From Priestia megaterium (GTDB taxonomy: Bacteria; Bacillota; Bacilli; Bacillales; Bacillaceae_H): a DNA stretch of 64,000 nt. Positions 35,134 through 45,188 of this stretch are shown one piece after another. The notes under the pieces are model-generated. The model made no database searches and was not told where the DNA came from. It worked only from the letters and a program-made list of their open reading frames with translations. The position numbers and the translations under genes are program-made. Position 1 is the first letter of the stretch. Every line of letters starts with the position of its first letter. Where the stretch lies: contig NZ_CP085442.1 in assembly GCF_023824195.1 (NCBI RefSeq), forward strand, positions 2,766,001 to 2,830,000. The letters are read 5' to 3'.

Positions 35134-36114
35134 TTAGTACACATCTTTTTTGGTAAATACCAGAAAAGACACGAGCAGCCCGGCAAGTCCCCAAATAGTT
35201 AAAACACCCAAGGAAAACCCTAATGTCATTCCTTCAGTCGGAGGAGCTGTGCCTTGCAGATAAGAAGTTAAATTTAAATTAACCATAAACAAATACTTAG
35301 CCGAATGCCATGAAGAAACCATGCTGCTTAAAATCGTACCTGCAATCAAACAAGCAAGCATCACACCCATACCCGCAGCTGTACTTTTAATTAAAACAGA
35401 CAGCATAAAAGCAAGCGTTCCAACAACAAGTGATACAAACCAAGCAAGACCAAACTCCATTAAAATATATCTCCACTGCGAAATTAAATGGACGTCCGCT
35501 GTATTTAAGTCATTTCCCTGCACGCTAAACCCCGTAAGAATAGGGGCTGTCCAGCCTTTAAATCCAAATACAACGCCAGAAATGAGATACGACAAAACGC
35601 CAAACATTAAAATTAAAAACGAGACGGACATGACGAGCGTGATATATTTACTAAGCAGGATTTTCCACCGTTTCACAGGCCTCGTCAACAATACCTTGAT
35701 GGATCCCAAGCTGTACTCTGAAGACACTAAATCCGCTGCAATAATCATAATCATCAGCGGCAGCAAAAGCTGAATGGCGTTTTCAATGAACCCTCGCACA
35801 AACGTTGGCGCTCCTGGTTCTGAAGGATTGATATCGTTATCTAAGTAATACTGTTGCTGCGCCACGCGAATTTCAAGCTGCTTGCGCCAATCATCTGAAA
35901 TTTGGCTTCCGCTCAGCCGGTTTTGCGTATCGATAATTTCTTGCTGCAGCGTACTGCGCCAATCGGTCGTTCCTAGCTTTTCTTGAAGGCGCTGCGTTTC
36001 GCGAAGCTGAGCATATGTGAACATGGAAATCAAAACGCCCATAATAAGCGTAACGATTAAGAGGCGCTTTTTTCGAACAAGCTTGATCATTTCATTTTGA
36101 ACCAAACTAATCAA
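35134..36114 (-). CDS. ABC-2-type transporter permease
   Basis: A 326-residue membrane protein: one N-terminal helix (LLIVTLIMGVLISMFTYAQL), an extracellular helical loop of about 90 residues, then five hydrophobic segments. IIAADLVSSEYSLGSIKVLL followed by TRPVKRWKILLSKYI is typical of ABC-2/BcrB/NatB-like permeases. It overlaps the ATPase gene by 8 bases, so the two form one exporter. The substrate is unknown; related systems move peptides, antibiotics or sodium. Confidence 0.87.
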   Translation of the reverse strand: MISLVQNEMIKLVRKKRLLIVTLIMGVLISMFTYAQLRETQRLQEKLGTTDWRSTLQQEIIDTQNRLSGSQISDDWRKQLEIRVAQQQYYLDNDINPSEPGAPTFVRGFIENAIQLLLPLMIMIIAADLVSSEYSLGSIKVLLTRPVKRWKILLSKYITLVMSVSFLILMFGVLSYLISGVVFGFKGWTAPILTGFSVQGNDLNTADVHLISQWRYILMEFGLAWFVSLVVGTLAFMLSVLIKSTAAGMGVMLACLIAGTILSSMVSSWHSAKYLFMVNLNLTSYLQGTAPPTEGMTLGFSLGVLTIWGLAGLLVSFLVFTKKDVY

Positions 36115-37018
36115 TCGATTCGCCTCCTGTCATTTCGATAAATAAATCTTCAAGAGTTGGAAGCTTTCGGTTCATTTCTTTTACCGTTACTCCTGCTTGA
36201 ATGAGCTGTTTGTTCCACTCTCCCACTTCAGCTTCTTCATAAAACGTCGTGACATACTTCCCCTGCACTTGCACAAAGTCCGTCACTTGTTCTAAGACAT
36301 CTATTCCTGCAGGCTGCGGATCTAGCTTCCACAGTAAGCGCTCTTGCTGAGTTAACAGGGTCTTCACCGATTCTGTGTGAATAACTTCTCCTTTTGCAAT
36401 AATCGCTACTCGATCACACATTAGCTGAATCTCGCTCAGCAAATGACTCGATACTAAGACGCTTAGACCTTCACTTTCAGCTAAAAAGCGAATAAATTTA
36501 CGCATATCCCGAATCCCAGAAGGGTCTAGTCCGTTCGTTGGCTCATCTAAAATGAGCACTTTTGGTTTTCCGAGAAGCGCTTGTGCAATTCCTAAACGCT
36601 GCCTCATACCTAACGAATAAGTGCGAACTAAATCGTGGATACGCTCTTGTAAGCCAACTAACTCCACCACTTCGTGAATACGTTCTTCCGTCATAGAAGG
36701 AATCATGCGTGAAAAGTGCTGCAGATTTTCCCAGCCGCTTAAGTATGGATACAGCTCAGGGTTTTCAACAATACAGCCGATATGCTCCATCGCTTTTGTA
36801 AACTGCTTCGATACGCTGTATCCACAAATAGAAATGGAACCAGCCGTCGGGCGAATCAAGCCGACAAGCATTCGAATCGTTGTCGTTTTACCAGCTCCAT
36901 TGGGTCCTAAAAACCCAAATACTTCGCCTCTTTTTAGTTCAAAATCAATATTTTTGATGATTTCACGTTTTCCTATTACTTTTTTCAGTCCTTTTACTGA
37001 AAGCGTTACTTCACTCAT
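36107..37018 (-). CDS. ABC transporter ATP-binding protein
   Basis: A 303-residue ATPase. Walker A GPNGAGKTT, signature YSLGMRQRLGIAQALL, Walker B VLILDEPTNGLDPSG and the switch His in LVSSHLLSEIQ are all present. The C-terminal 80 residues form a BcrA-type extension. It is followed by the permease (8-base overlap) and preceded by a GDSL esterase at 14 bases, which makes a three-gene operon. Confidence 0.92.
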   Translation of the reverse strand: MSEVTLSVKGLKKVIGKREIIKNIDFELKRGEVFGFLGPNGAGKTTTIRMLVGLIRPTAGSISICGYSVSKQFTKAMEHIGCIVENPELYPYLSGWENLQHFSRMIPSMTEERIHEVVELVGLQERIHDLVRTYSLGMRQRLGIAQALLGKPKVLILDEPTNGLDPSGIRDMRKFIRFLAESEGLSVLVSSHLLSEIQLMCDRVAIIAKGEVIHTESVKTLLTQQERLLWKLDPQPAGIDVLEQVTDFVQVQGKYVTTFYEEAEVGEWNKQLIQAGVTVKEMNRKLPTLEDLFIEMTGGESID

Positions 37019-37031
37019 ATCATTCCCTCCC

Positions 37032-37835
37032 TTACCACGTAATAAGCGATGCTACACGCTCTGCGATCAGCTTGTAGCCTTTTGCATTCGGATGAAACTT
37101 ATCAGTATATAAGTAGTCATCTACCTTTAGCTGAAACAAATCAAAGGTCGGAACAAAAACAGTTTGCTTATAATTAGCGCTTAATTCACTGCTTTTGTAA
37201 TTCCATTCTCGTACAATAGCCGTTGTCGTTTTTGCATCTTGCAGGTTACTAAACGGATTATATAAACCAATTAAAAAAATCGTCGCGTCTTTATTTGCCG
37301 AACGGATGCTTTTTAAGATGCTGTCTACGTTTTTTAAATAGTCATTTTCTAGCTTTTGAATATTGTTTTTATTTAAGTTTTGCAGCGTTTGGCCCCCTTG
37401 AAATAAGTCATTTCCGCCAATCGTAATCAACACGGTGTCTGCAGACTTAATCTGCCGCTGAATTTGCTGCTGCTTTACTTGACTTGCCAGCTGCGAAGAT
37501 GTTTGACCTTTTATTCCAAAGTTACTTAAGAGAATTTTCTTCTTCGTTTTTTCTTCAAGATTATCTTTTAAATATCCAACGTATCCTTTTCCCGCTGCAT
37601 CTCCTGTTCCTCTTGTCAGTGAATCTCCTAAAGCGACAATCGTATAATTCTTTGTACTTTTGTTACTGATGCTTGTTTCTTGCTTTGGCTTTGGCATTTC
37701 TTTTACAGTAGCTTTTGAGGCGCTAACATAATCATAAATAGACATTCCAAGCCCCGCTGCAAACAGCAGACACGAAATAATCGAAATAAAGGATACAATC
37801 CATACCCACTTTCCTTTCGCTTTCACTGGCTGCAC
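37032..37835 (-). CDS. Membrane-anchored GDSL/SGNH esterase
   Basis: A 267-residue extracellular hydrolase with one N-terminal membrane helix (WVWIVSFISIISCLLFAAGL). SGNH blocks: ALGDSLTRGTGDAAGKGYVG (nucleophile Ser), NFGIKGQTSSQL, TIGGNDLFQGG and the C-terminal DKFHPNAKGYKLIAERV with the Asp-His pair. It resembles YpmR/TesA-type lipases of Bacilli. It leads an operon with an ABC exporter, so it may act on a lipid or an exported compound. Confidence 0.88.
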   Translation of the reverse strand: MQPVKAKGKWVWIVSFISIISCLLFAAGLGMSIYDYVSASKATVKEMPKPKQETSISNKSTKNYTIVALGDSLTRGTGDAAGKGYVGYLKDNLEEKTKKKILLSNFGIKGQTSSQLASQVKQQQIQRQIKSADTVLITIGGNDLFQGGQTLQNLNKNNIQKLENDYLKNVDSILKSIRSANKDATIFLIGLYNPFSNLQDAKTTTAIVREWNYKSSELSANYKQTVFVPTFDLFQLKVDDYLYTDKFHPNAKGYKLIAERVASLITW

Positions 37836-37849
37836 TCCTTTTCGTCTTT

Positions 37850-38728
37850 TTAGTTATCTTTTTTTAGAGCTTCAACTGTTTTTAGTAAAGCGGACCAGTC
37901 TAAATGACCCCAGCCATTTTCGATTCCTTGTTCATAATGACCTTTCACAAGCTCTCCTAACGGAAGCGGAGCGGACACTTTTTTGGCTGCATCAATAGCC
38001 AGGTTTACATCTTTTAGTCCAAGCTCCAGCTTGAACCCGGCTGGATCAAAGTCTCTTTTAGCAATTAAATTGCCGTAATTTTTATACACAGGAGATGCAA
38101 ATAAGCTATTAACCACTTCAAGAAACTCCTCCGCTTGCATGCCATACTGCTCTACCATGACTACTGCTTCAGAAACAGCTTCTAACATCGATACTAATAA
38201 AAAATTATTGCCAAGCTTAGCTACATTTGATAAGTAAGGCTCGTCTCCTACAGTAAAAATAGTTTGACCAATCGCTTCAAATAGCGGCCAAACTTGCTCT
38301 CTTGCTTCTTTATTACCTGCAACTATTACTTTGAGAGCCGCAGCTGCTGCTGCGTCGGGGCGACCTAAAACAGTCGCTGCAACAAAATGCTGTCCTGATG
38401 CAGCATGTGCGCTTGTTAATTTTTCCGACAAATCTACGCTAATAGTACTCACTGAGACGTGAATACCACCTTCTTGAAGGCCTGCAAGTACACCAGCTTC
38501 TGAAAGCGTTACTTCTTCTAAAGCCTCATCATTTGAAAGAATCGTAAAGACAAGATTCGCTTCTTGTGCTGCTTGAGCAGGTGTCTCTACAACCTTTGCT
38601 CCTTTTTTCACAAGACTCTCCGCCTTTGAAGCAGTGCGGTTATAAATGACAAGTTCATGACCCGCTTTTATCATATTTTCCGCCATCGGTAATCCCATAT
38701 TTCCTAAACCAATCAAACCTACTTTCAT
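37850..38728 (-). CDS. NAD(P)-dependent beta-hydroxyacid dehydrogenase (3-hydroxyisobutyrate type)
   Basis: A 292-residue cytosolic enzyme. MKVGLIGLGNMGLPMAENMI carries the Rossmann GxGxMG motif with the family fingerprint, and VAKLGNNFLLVSMLEAVSEA carries the catalytic Lys in GN-x-x. The family reduces or oxidises 3-hydroxy acids or glyoxylate-type substrates. I start at ATG 38728, with GGAG 8-9 bases upstream, rather than GTG 38737. It is a single gene. Confidence 0.87.
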   Translation of the reverse strand: MKVGLIGLGNMGLPMAENMIKAGHELVIYNRTASKAESLVKKGAKVVETPAQAAQEANLVFTILSNDEALEEVTLSEAGVLAGLQEGGIHVSVSTISVDLSEKLTSAHAASGQHFVAATVLGRPDAAAAAALKVIVAGNKEAREQVWPLFEAIGQTIFTVGDEPYLSNVAKLGNNFLLVSMLEAVSEAVVMVEQYGMQAEEFLEVVNSLFASPVYKNYGNLIAKRDFDPAGFKLELGLKDVNLAIDAAKKVSAPLPLGELVKGHYEQGIENGWGHLDWSALLKTVEALKKDN

Positions 38729-38932
38729 CTTTACCACTCCATTTCAGTACTCAGTATGTACGTTTATACTTGTTCTCTATCTTTAGAAAAAACATATTTT
38801 CATTATTATATAACTACAGTAAAAGTGAATACAAAGAATAGCCTTTCTAAAATGTTCAAAATGTGACATTTTTTAGACACGGTTTATGAAAAACTTGTCA
38901 AAAAAAATACGAATGGTTTTTGAATAAAGCGC

Positions 38933-38961
38933 TTGCAAACATAGGAAATTTCTGCTAAGAT
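38933..38961 (+). promoter_or_regulatory. Promoter of first cold-shock gene
   Basis: -35 TTGCAA (38933-38938), 17-base spacer, -10 TAAGAT (38956-38961). The second cold-shock gene has the same -35 hexamer and spacing. Confidence 0.7.
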
Positions 38962-39275
<314 letters not shown>

Positions 39276-39290
39276 GAAACACAACATATC

Positions 39291-39322
39291 AAAAACAGAT
39301 CCTTTAAAGGATCTGTTTTTTT
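39291..39322 (+). terminator. Terminator of first cold-shock gene
   Basis: AAAAACAGATCCTTT / AAAGGATCTGTTTTT stem and T-run 15 bases after the stop. Confidence 0.92.
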
Positions 39323-39480
39323 GCGTACAAACATAAAAAAAGCCCTGTTTTTCAACAGGACCAGTCGGTACAAGTACAGAAGTAAAGTTAATGGTACTCT
39401 TAGTATAGCACAAGATCATAACAATCTATACGAAATAATAAAATAAAACTTTCATCCGGCACGTTTACCTATGTTTATAG

Positions 39481-40914
39481 CTATTCCAGACTCTTTAGGG
39501 CGCTCGCAAAACGTTTAATTCCTTCTCGAATGACCTCTTCTTCCCCTCTGCCAAACGTAAAGCGAATAGCTCCGCTTTGAGAACTCAGCACGCTTCCCGG
39601 AACAAAAGCAACTCCTCTTTTAAGTGATTCTTCCAATAAACGATAATCGTCGACCGGCTGATTCACCTTGCACCATAAGTGAATCCCGCCTTGAGGCGAA
39701 TCGAAAGATACTTTTGACCCGAGCAATTCGTTCAGACTCGACGACAGGGCATACTCTTGTTTTTTGAGCTCTTGTCTAAGCTTTTCAATATGAGAAGAAA
39801 ACGTAGGGGAATTTAAGAATTGATAAGCAATCCATTGCGGAAAGATGCTGTGACCAAAGTCAATTTGCTGCTTAGCATCTGCCAGGCGCTGAATCACTTG
39901 CTCTGGCCCCACTATCCAGCCAATTCGAAGGCCCGATGCAACAATTTTAGAAAGCGAGCTGATATAGAGGACATTTCCGTTCTCGTCCATCGATTTCAGC
40001 GTTTGATGTACATTTCCGTCAAATGCCGTGAGTGAATAAGGATCATCTTCAATAAGCGGAATGCCGTATTCTGAAGAAAGCTCTAAAAACCGCTTTCGAC
40101 GCGCTTCTGATAACACAATACCGGTCGGGTTTTGATAATACGGATTTAAAAAAACCATACGAATGCGATGCTTTTTATGTAATTCTACTAAGTCGTCCGG
40201 GTTGGCTCCATTTTTATCTACAGGCAGCAAAAACGTTCGTAAACCTGCTGATTGAAAAAGCGGCAGTGAATAGCTATAGGACGGATCTTCAATTGCTACT
40301 GCATCTCCTGGTTTTAACAGGCACTGCACAATCAAATGAAGTGCTTGCTGTGCACCTGATGTAATTAAAATGGAATTAGAGTCCGTGGAGATTTTCCGGT
40401 ACTCATGAACATGAGCAGCAATAGCATCACGCAGACGTTCATTGCCGTGAGGATGATCATAGCCTAAATGCTCATTAAACGGCATGCCCGCTAATATTCG
40501 CTGAAAATCTTCACTTGGAAATAAGCTAGGAGCTAATTCTCCGCTGGCTAAGTTTACAAAATCTGTTCGCAAAGCTTCGCTTCTTATTCGCTGTACGAGA
40601 GGTAAATTAGGCAAAAATGAACCGTCTTCTACATATCTCCCCCAGTTTGGAATACGTTTACGGGAAATTCCCCAGATGCTCGAACTAACTCGCGTGCCGC
40701 TTCCTTTTTTACGTTCTACGATTCCAAGTGCCTGCAGCTCTTCATAAGCAGCTACTACCGTGCTTCTGTTCACATTTAGCTCAGCAGCAAGCGTTCGTTC
40801 TGATGGCAGCATAGAATCCGGCGGAAACGCTCCCGATGAAATACAGCTTTCAATATATTCTGCAATTTGTTTATAAATCGCTTTTTTGCTAGCGCGATCT
40901 GGTCTCCAGTTCAT
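39481..40914 (-). CDS. MocR/GabR-type PLP-dependent transcriptional regulator
   Basis: A 477-residue fusion. The N-terminal GntR winged helix covers about residues 1-75 (YKQIAEYIESCISSGAFPPD, then LPSERTLAAELNVNRSTVVA). The rest is a class I aminotransferase fold: SGAQQALHLIVQCLLKPGDA, NPYYQNPTGIVLSEARR, and the PLP-lysine loop YISSLSKIVASGLRIGW near 323. Such proteins sense amino acids or vitamin B6 and often control divergent genes; none lies directly divergent here. The target is unknown. Confidence 0.92.
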   Translation of the reverse strand: MNWRPDRASKKAIYKQIAEYIESCISSGAFPPDSMLPSERTLAAELNVNRSTVVAAYEELQALGIVERKKGSGTRVSSSIWGISRKRIPNWGRYVEDGSFLPNLPLVQRIRSEALRTDFVNLASGELAPSLFPSEDFQRILAGMPFNEHLGYDHPHGNERLRDAIAAHVHEYRKISTDSNSILITSGAQQALHLIVQCLLKPGDAVAIEDPSYSYSLPLFQSAGLRTFLLPVDKNGANPDDLVELHKKHRIRMVFLNPYYQNPTGIVLSEARRKRFLELSSEYGIPLIEDDPYSLTAFDGNVHQTLKSMDENGNVLYISSLSKIVASGLRIGWIVGPEQVIQRLADAKQQIDFGHSIFPQWIAYQFLNSPTFSSHIEKLRQELKKQEYALSSSLNELLGSKVSFDSPQGGIHLWCKVNQPVDDYRLLEESLKRGVAFVPGSVLSSQSGAIRFTFGRGEEEVIREGIKRFASALKSLE

Positions 40915-41108
40915 GCGGCGTCAGTCCTTACATTTAAACTTTCTTATTAGTAGTTTATCCTTTATCTCTCTTATCTTAAAGCAGTTTTATAAAAAAAGAC
41001 CATCCAATTCGATGTTTTTTTGCTCATCCACTTTACAAAATAAATATGATATCACTACTTTTCATTTGTTGGTATTTAAGTTTACATAATAAATTTATAG
41101 TTAATTAA

Positions 41109-41212
41109 ACTACATTCACCATCACAATAAAAAAATCCAAACGAAGTTGATTCTCCATTAAGAGTCTCAGTTGTTCATCGTTCGGATCTTTACTAAAATA
41201 CTTTTGTCACAG
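41109..41212 (-). repeat. Dispersed hairpin repeat, copy B (right part only)
   Basis: Only the terminator-like half is present: ATCCAAACGA and TCGTTCGGAT around a 40-base loop, then the shared end TTTTGTCACAG. It ends 8 bases before the pyruvate oxidase stop, the same position relative to a gene as the other copies. Confidence 0.75.
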
Positions 41213-41220
41213 CCTCTTTT

Positions 41221-42921
41221 TTATAGAGGAGGTAAATCTAGCTTGCCTTCTTGAAACAATTCTTTCACCATATGCTTGGCATAACCCGTTGCTTGCCCTA
41301 GCGTAATCTTAGCTGGCATAGGCGCTTCATTTGCATCAACGATTACATCGATAATGCACGGCTTATTTTGTCTAACAGCACTTTCAAAAGCCGGCAGCAG
41401 CTCTTCTTCTTTTTCAACCCGGTAGCCAACACCTCCGCAAATATCTGCATACTTAGCAAAGTTCGGATTTGTTAAGTCTGTGCCGAATTCAGCATTTCCC
41501 ATTACTTCTTGTTCAAATTTAATCATACCGATTTTATGGTTATTAAATAGCACCACAACTAGCGGAAGATTGTATTTAACAGCTGTAATAAAATCTGCCA
41601 TCGTCATCGCAAAGCCGCCGTCTCCACAGACCGCAAACACCTGCTTCTCGGGATAAGCAATTTTTCCAGCAAGTGCGCCCGGCAGCCCGCATCCGAGAGT
41701 CGCTAGCCAGCTTGAAATCACAAACTGCTGATTTGTCATACGAAAATGACGCGCCATCCATACTGTGACGTTTCCTACATCTACAGACAAGACCGCGTTA
41801 TCAGCTGCTACGTGCTGAAGCGCTCGAATCACTCGCTGAGGCTTGATAGGTAGACTTTCTTTTGCTTCTTGGGTATCAAGCTGACTCCACCACTTTTTCA
41901 TACGTTCTTGACTTTGCTCTAAAAACTGGCGATGCTCTGAGCGGCCAACGTTTTCTAAGAACCACTGAATTGTTGTTTTTGCTTCTCCGGCAAGCCCCGC
42001 ATCTACAGGATACCTTTTGCCAATTTGTGCAGGATCAATATCAATATGAATCGTTTTCGCATGGTCTGGCAAAAAGCCTGTAAACGGATAGGACGTTCCA
42101 ATCATGATGAGCGTATCCGCTTCTTGCATCGCTTCATACGCTGGCTTTGTCCCGATTAACCCAAGTCCTCCAAGACAATATGGATGTTCATCCGGTATTG
42201 CGCCTTTTCCAGGAAGCGTAAGGACAATAGGTGCTGCGATTTTTTCTGCAAACGCAAGCAGCTCTTCTCTCATTTCATGTGTGCCTCGACCGGCTAAAAT
42301 AACCGGACTTTCTGCTTTACCAATCAAATCTTTTGCTTTTTCAAGGTCTTCTTTGTGAGGAAAGACGTCTTGTTTAACGATTATGCTTGATGTTTCTCGT
42401 GCTTCTGATCCGACTTCAAAACGAGGAATATCATCGGGAATGGTTAACACAGCCACACCTTTTTTAGCATAAGCTGTTCGAATCGCTTGATTGACAACAG
42501 TGGGAAGCTGTTCAGCGGACATGATTCGCTGGTTATATACAGCCACGTCATCGAACATTCGTTCTAAATTAATTTCTTGAAACGCATCGCTTCCGATAAG
42601 ATCGGACTCCACTTGCCCCGTAAGTGCTAAAACGGGAGCTTTGTCTAACTTTGCATCATACAAACCATTCAGTAAATGAATCGCTCCCGGTCCGGCAATA
42701 GCCGTGCATACACCGATTTTACCCGTTAGCTTTGCATATGCAGCCGCTGCGAGAGCTCCCGCTTCTTCGTGCCTCACTTGAATAAATTTAATTTTGTCCT
42801 GGGCTTTGCGAAGCGGTTCAATAATTGAATTAATGGAGTCTCCTGGCATGCCATAAATATGATCAACGCCCCATTCAATTAACAGTTCAATCAGTTTTTC
42901 CCCTGCTTTTTGTTTAAACAT
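41221..42921 (-). CDS. ydaP: Thiamine-diphosphate-dependent pyruvate oxidase
   Basis: A 566-residue enzyme like Bacillus subtilis YdaP. The N-terminal PYR domain has the catalytic Glu in VRHEEAGALAAAAYAKLTGK (about residue 50), the centre has a nucleotide-binding domain (LIMIGTSYPFTGFLPDHAKT), and the C-terminal PP domain has the ThDP/Mg motif GDGGFAMTMADF...NN near 434. It is expected to convert pyruvate to acetate or acetyl phosphate. Acetolactate synthase and other decarboxylases share the fold, but overall layout favours pyruvate oxidase. It has its own 3' repeat-type terminator. Confidence 0.85.
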   Translation of the reverse strand: MFKQKAGEKLIELLIEWGVDHIYGMPGDSINSIIEPLRKAQDKIKFIQVRHEEAGALAAAAYAKLTGKIGVCTAIAGPGAIHLLNGLYDAKLDKAPVLALTGQVESDLIGSDAFQEINLERMFDDVAVYNQRIMSAEQLPTVVNQAIRTAYAKKGVAVLTIPDDIPRFEVGSEARETSSIIVKQDVFPHKEDLEKAKDLIGKAESPVILAGRGTHEMREELLAFAEKIAAPIVLTLPGKGAIPDEHPYCLGGLGLIGTKPAYEAMQEADTLIMIGTSYPFTGFLPDHAKTIHIDIDPAQIGKRYPVDAGLAGEAKTTIQWFLENVGRSEHRQFLEQSQERMKKWWSQLDTQEAKESLPIKPQRVIRALQHVAADNAVLSVDVGNVTVWMARHFRMTNQQFVISSWLATLGCGLPGALAGKIAYPEKQVFAVCGDGGFAMTMADFITAVKYNLPLVVVLFNNHKIGMIKFEQEVMGNAEFGTDLTNPNFAKYADICGGVGYRVEKEEELLPAFESAVRQNKPCIIDVIVDANEAPMPAKITLGQATGYAKHMVKELFQEGKLDLPPL

Positions 42922-43055
42922 ATGACTGACCCCTTTCTTCTTATATATAGAGATAGTGTGACCTGATACGCTCTTTCTTACTTATTTTCACTCGTATAAT
43001 TTTCGTTTTCTTTCATTAAATGAATAAACCATCTTCGTTAAATTTTCTTCATTCC

Positions 43056-43084
43056 TTGCAATTATCATTAACTTTTGCTATTCT
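43056..43084 (+). promoter_or_regulatory. Promoter of second cold-shock gene
   Basis: -35 TTGCAA (43056-43061), 17-base spacer, -10 TATTCT (43079-43084). Confidence 0.65.
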
Positions 43085-43405
<321 letters not shown>

Positions 43406-43409
43406 GTAG

Positions 43410-43440
43410 AAAAAGACTCTGATTTCAGAGTCTTTTTTTT
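43410..43440 (+). terminator. Terminator of second cold-shock gene
   Basis: AAAAAGACTCTGA / TCAGAGTCTTTTT stem with a long T-run. Confidence 0.92.
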
Positions 43441-43505
43441 ATGTAGAACCACGCATAAAATCTTTTTAACGTGTAGTTTGTACACGTTATTATAAATAAT
43501 AAACT

Positions 43506-43537
43506 AAAAAAGTCTCTTCATCCCGAAGAGACCTTTT
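43506..43537 (-). terminator. Terminator of the YjcZ-like gene
   Basis: AAAAGTCTCTTC / GAAGAGACCTTTT stem about 60 bases after the minus-strand mini-gene. Confidence 0.7.
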
Positions 43538-43597
43538 GTGGAAGAAATAGTTGAAGAAATAAAGTGTGGATGTTGCGTCGTCATCATTTTTTAATAA

Positions 43598-43735
43598 TTA
43601 GCACCAGCCGCCGCCGAAGCAAGAAGCGCCGATGATGATTAATAAGATGAAAAGTACAATGATTAAAGCGAAACCGCCGCCGCAGCCACCGCCGCCATAA
43701 CCACAACCGTATCCGTAACCTCCGTAGTATCCCAT
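43598..43735 (-). CDS. YjcZ-family mini-protein
   Basis: A 45-residue protein: [20 protein letters not shown], one membrane helix ([18 protein letters not shown]) and the end FGGGWC. Gly/Tyr/Cys-rich head plus a single helix is the YjcZ plan; relatives in Bacilli are small sporulation-related membrane proteins. GGAGGTG lies before ATG 43735. It was too short for a standard gene screen but the composition is unmistakable. Confidence 0.88.
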   Translation of the reverse strand: MGYYGGYGYGCGYGGGGCGGGFALIIVLFILLIIIGASCFGGGWC

Positions 43736-44002
43736 GTGTTTCACCTCCATTTGCTATACTTTAAGATATGTGGATTTAGTTAAATTGCTCCTAATAATTC
43801 CATAGAACTTTTGAAAATGTTTGTCATACACTAAAAATACTGCGTTTTTCAAACATGTCCCACAAAGAGATAAAACATTTGATTTTATGGGCATTTACTC
43901 CTCTTTTCTTTATCTTTTAAAAATGTAATCGCTCCCTTTTTCATGAATGTACACCGTGCTGAATACCTTTAGTTATGTACACTCACACAGGAGGGATTCA
44001 AT

Positions 44003-44239
44003 ATGTTAACACTCGAAATTTCAAAGCAAATCGTTAAAAACGTCTACCCTATTGTCTTATCGAATCGCAGTAAAATCTTTCAAGAGGAAGTGAGCGTCGC
44101 CGCTTTGCAAGACTACTTTGGTCTTGATCATGCCTTTAGCGTGTATGCAGCTGCCACCATTATTTATCAGCTAGAAGCCGACGGGTATGTATCCAAACCT
44201 CTGAAGCGCAATGAATACAAGCGAATTTTGCTCAAATAA
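44003..44239 (+). CDS. Hypothetical small protein (78 residues)
   Basis: A basic protein, MLTLEISKQIVKNVYPIVLS... to KRNEYKRILLK, with GGAGGG 6 bases before ATG 44003 and a terminator after the stop. The predicted helices and the segment AATIIYQLEADGYVSKPLKR resemble a small winged-helix-like unit, but I recognise no family. Confidence 0.65.
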   Translation: MLTLEISKQIVKNVYPIVLSNRSKIFQEEVSVAALQDYFGLDHAFSVYAAATIIYQLEADGYVSKPLKRNEYKRILLK

Positions 44240-44241
44240 AA

Positions 44242-44270
44242 ACAAGCATCCCCGCAAGGATGCTTGTCTT
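44242..44270. terminator. Bidirectional terminator
   Basis: ACAAGCATCC / GGATGCTTGT stem shared by two convergent small genes. Confidence 0.85.
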
Positions 44271-44541
44271 ATTTATAGCTATACCTGTCGAATAACTGCT
44301 CGACTCTTTTGTGGTAATCGGCAAGGTAGTCAGAAAGCTCAGTTTCACTCAATTTATTTGCCTGTTCCTCAAATAGTGACAGCAGCGAAATTTTAATCAT
44401 TGCCATTTCCGTTTCCGAGCGATTTTCATTTCGCAAATCTTTTCTTAAATTCCACAGGCTTTGCTCCATTTCATGCTTTAATTGTTCTAGTGAGTGTGGT
44501 TCTTCAGATCCGGCACGAATGTCTTTTTTAAATCCACTCAT
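44269..44541 (-). CDS. Hypothetical helical protein (90 residues)
   Basis: A charged, fully helical protein starting MSGFKKDIRAGSEEPHSLEQ. GAGGAG lies 8 bases before ATG 44541; the longer frame to 44643 lacks a site and begins in non-coding-like sequence. No family recognised. It may be a stress or regulatory helper. Confidence 0.6.
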   Translation of the reverse strand: MSGFKKDIRAGSEEPHSLEQLKHEMEQSLWNLRKDLRNENRSETEMAMIKISLLSLFEEQANKLSETELSDYLADYHKRVEQLFDRYSYK

Positions 44542-44683
44542 CTTATCACTCCTCGCATTTGCACCTGCTAGATAGTATCTAATGTATACTATACCATAAA
44601 TAACTATACGAGGCTTAAGCATGCCTTTTAAGCAATTGGTCACAAAATAAAAAACATCTCTTTGGATGTCTTTACGTTACCTT

Positions 44684-44881
44684 TTATCTTACTTCGTCTT
44701 CTTCACCTTTTACGTATTTAAAAAATGAATCAATCATTTCGTTTAAAAAATCATTGCGATCTTCAAAATTCATAATTTCTAAAAATTCCACAATATCCTT
44801 ATCTAAGCTAATAGAAGCGGGAACATAAGCAGCCGCTTCCCTTCTTTGCGGGAATGGAATCACATTATCTTTCTTCTTCAT
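44684..44881 (-). CDS. Hypothetical small protein (65 residues)
   Basis: MKKKDNVIPFPQRREAAAYV, then SISLDKDIVEFLEIMNFEDR and a C-terminal helix. The plan of a short beta strand followed by two helices could be a ribbon-helix-helix DNA-binding unit, but this is only a guess. It is followed by a short hairpin near 44650-44678. Confidence 0.6.
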   Translation of the reverse strand: MKKKDNVIPFPQRREAAAYVPASISLDKDIVEFLEIMNFEDRNDFLNEMIDSFFKYVKGEEDEVR

Positions 44882-45188
44882 AAAACACCGTCCTTTTTCT
44901 GTGCTTTACTAGTGTAAGCTTTCAAGGAACGATTTGCAAGTCCCTCTGATGTAAAATTTTATATAAACATTCTTCTGAAAAGACAGGGTATATCTTTAGC
45001 TACTCAAGTAAGCTCATTTGACATTAGCTTTTTCATGTTCTGGCGTCATATTAATAATTCGCCGCTGTTTTCTCTTTTCCTTTTGGCATCTTTTAGCAAA
45101 TTTAAATACAAATATTTCAAAAGAGGTTTTTATTTCCTTTGTATAGGTTAAAGAAAGGAAACAACATTTTTATATGGAGGGGTTACAA